Source of the DNA: Rhodospirillales bacterium
GTDB lineage: Bacteria; Pseudomonadota; Alphaproteobacteria; Acetobacterales; Acetobacteraceae
Direction: 5' to 3'
NCBI GenBank assembly: GCA_903644035.1
Contig: CAHJXG010000594.1
Span: 1-8,126 of the forward strand
Length of the DNA stretch: 8,126 nucleotides
This document shows positions 7,655 to 8,126 of this stretch, piece after piece; position 1 is the first letter of the stretch; every line of letters begins with the position of its first letter. A program made the translations under genes and the position numbers. A model generated the notes under the pieces. That model saw nothing but the letters and a program-made list of their open reading frames with translations. It did no database searches and was not told the origin of the DNA.

Positions 7655-8126
7655 CTTCAGCTTGCGCTCGATCGCCGTGCGCTGCGCTTCCAGGAACGGC
7701 GGCAGCGACAGGCGTTCGCCCAGCGCCTCCATCGGCTCGTCGGTGGCGAAGCCCGGGCCGTCGGTGGCGATCTCATACAGGATGCCGCCGGCGCGGGCAT
7801 ACAGGCTGCGAAAGTAGAACCGGTCCACCGGGCCGCTGGAGCGGATGCCGAGACGCTGGTAGCGCTCAACCCAGGCGTCGTAATCGGCGTCCGGGATGCG
7901 GAACGCGACGTGGTGGACGCCGCCGGCGCCGGGCTGCGCCGGTGGACGCTGGGGATCGATGCGGACGTGCAGCTCGGCGGCCGGGCCGCCCTCGCCCATC
8001 TCATAGACATGCACCTCGGCCTCGCCGTCCGGCGCCCGGTAGGTCCGCGCCGGGCGCATGGCCAGCACCTCGGTCAGGAAGCGGTCGGAGGGTGCCAGCG
8101 TTGGCACGCTGATGGTGATCGGACCC
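7646..8126 (-). CDS. MhqO-like ring-cleaving dioxygenase, VOC superfamily (N-terminal half beyond window)
   Basis: The C-terminal ~160 residues of a protein of the glyoxalase/extradiol dioxygenase (VOC) superfamily. These enzymes act in the cytoplasm; MhqO-type members are linked to defence against quinones and hydroquinones. Features seen: a start-of-domain segment GPITISVPTLAPSDRFLTEV, the metal-binding stretch GAGGVHHVAFRIPD, the family-typical VDRFYFRSLYARAGGILYEI with the Glu ligand followed by ATDGPGF, DEP, LG and LSLPPFLE, and the ending IERKLKPL. Family members are about 310 residues with two such modules, so roughly the first half should lie beyond 8126. A GTG at 8107 sits inside the domain and is not the true start, because the frame stays open to the edge with matching sequence. 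It converges on lon with a 19-base gap and is not part of its transcript. Family call strong; substrate unknown. Confidence 0.88.
   Translation of the reverse strand, partial: GPITISVPTLAPSDRFLTEVLAMRPARTYRAPDGEAEVHVYEMGEGGPAAELHVRIDPQRPPAQPGAGGVHHVAFRIPDADYDAWVERYQRLGIRSSGPVDRFYFRSLYARAGGILYEIATDGPGFATDEPMEALGERLSLPPFLEAQRTAIERKLKPL

Overview
The window is high-GC DNA from what is most likely an alphaproteobacterium, probably of the Rhodospirillales/Acetobacterales type. This rests on the strong G/C third-position bias (a hand-counted 60-base line at 7141-7200 is about 73% G+C), alphaproteobacterial-looking MtgA, TerC, Hsp20 and Lon proteins, and an exact match to the alphaproteobacterial LexA box pattern GAAC-N7-GAAC. 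Assignment to a genus is not possible from the sequence alone.

Layout. (1) Positions 1-701, minus strand: a monofunctional peptidoglycan transglycosylase (mtgA), cut by the window edge at its C-terminus. (2) Positions 955-2904, plus strand: a tight three-gene unit made of a small two-helix membrane protein, a TerC-family membrane protein and a zinc-ribbon/metallo-beta-lactamase-fold protein. The first two genes are 1 base apart and the last two share an ATGA overlap. (3) Positions about 2960-4725, plus strand: an islet of lower G+C (about 45-48% in hand-counted lines at 3001 and 3721). It holds a phage HK97-gp10-like gene with a toxin-like C-terminal extension, broken by one in-frame TGA, followed by a small TPR protein and an Imm42-like immunity protein. 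A LexA-type box lies 27 bases before the first gene. (4) Positions 4883-7626, plus strand: an Hsp20-Lon heat-shock pair (stop and start share one base). The Hsp20 leader can fold so that both its Shine-Dalgarno sequence and its GTG start are paired, as in ROSE-type RNA thermometers. (5) Positions 7646-8126, minus strand, convergent with lon: the C-terminal half of an MhqO-like ring-cleaving dioxygenase of the VOC superfamily.

How the genes fit together. Hsp20 and Lon form a protein quality-control unit (holding of unfolded proteins, then ATP-dependent degradation). The islet reads as a polymorphic-toxin-like module: a phage tail-completion domain as carrier, a short C-terminal toxin candidate, and two downstream candidate immunity genes. 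The toxin gene is interrupted at a codon where relatives are expected to carry Trp (TGG to TGA), while both downstream genes are intact. That pattern suits a disarmed toxin with retained immunity, or a toxin held at low level by stop-codon readthrough. The islet and the Hsp20 leader are the two parts most worth a second look.
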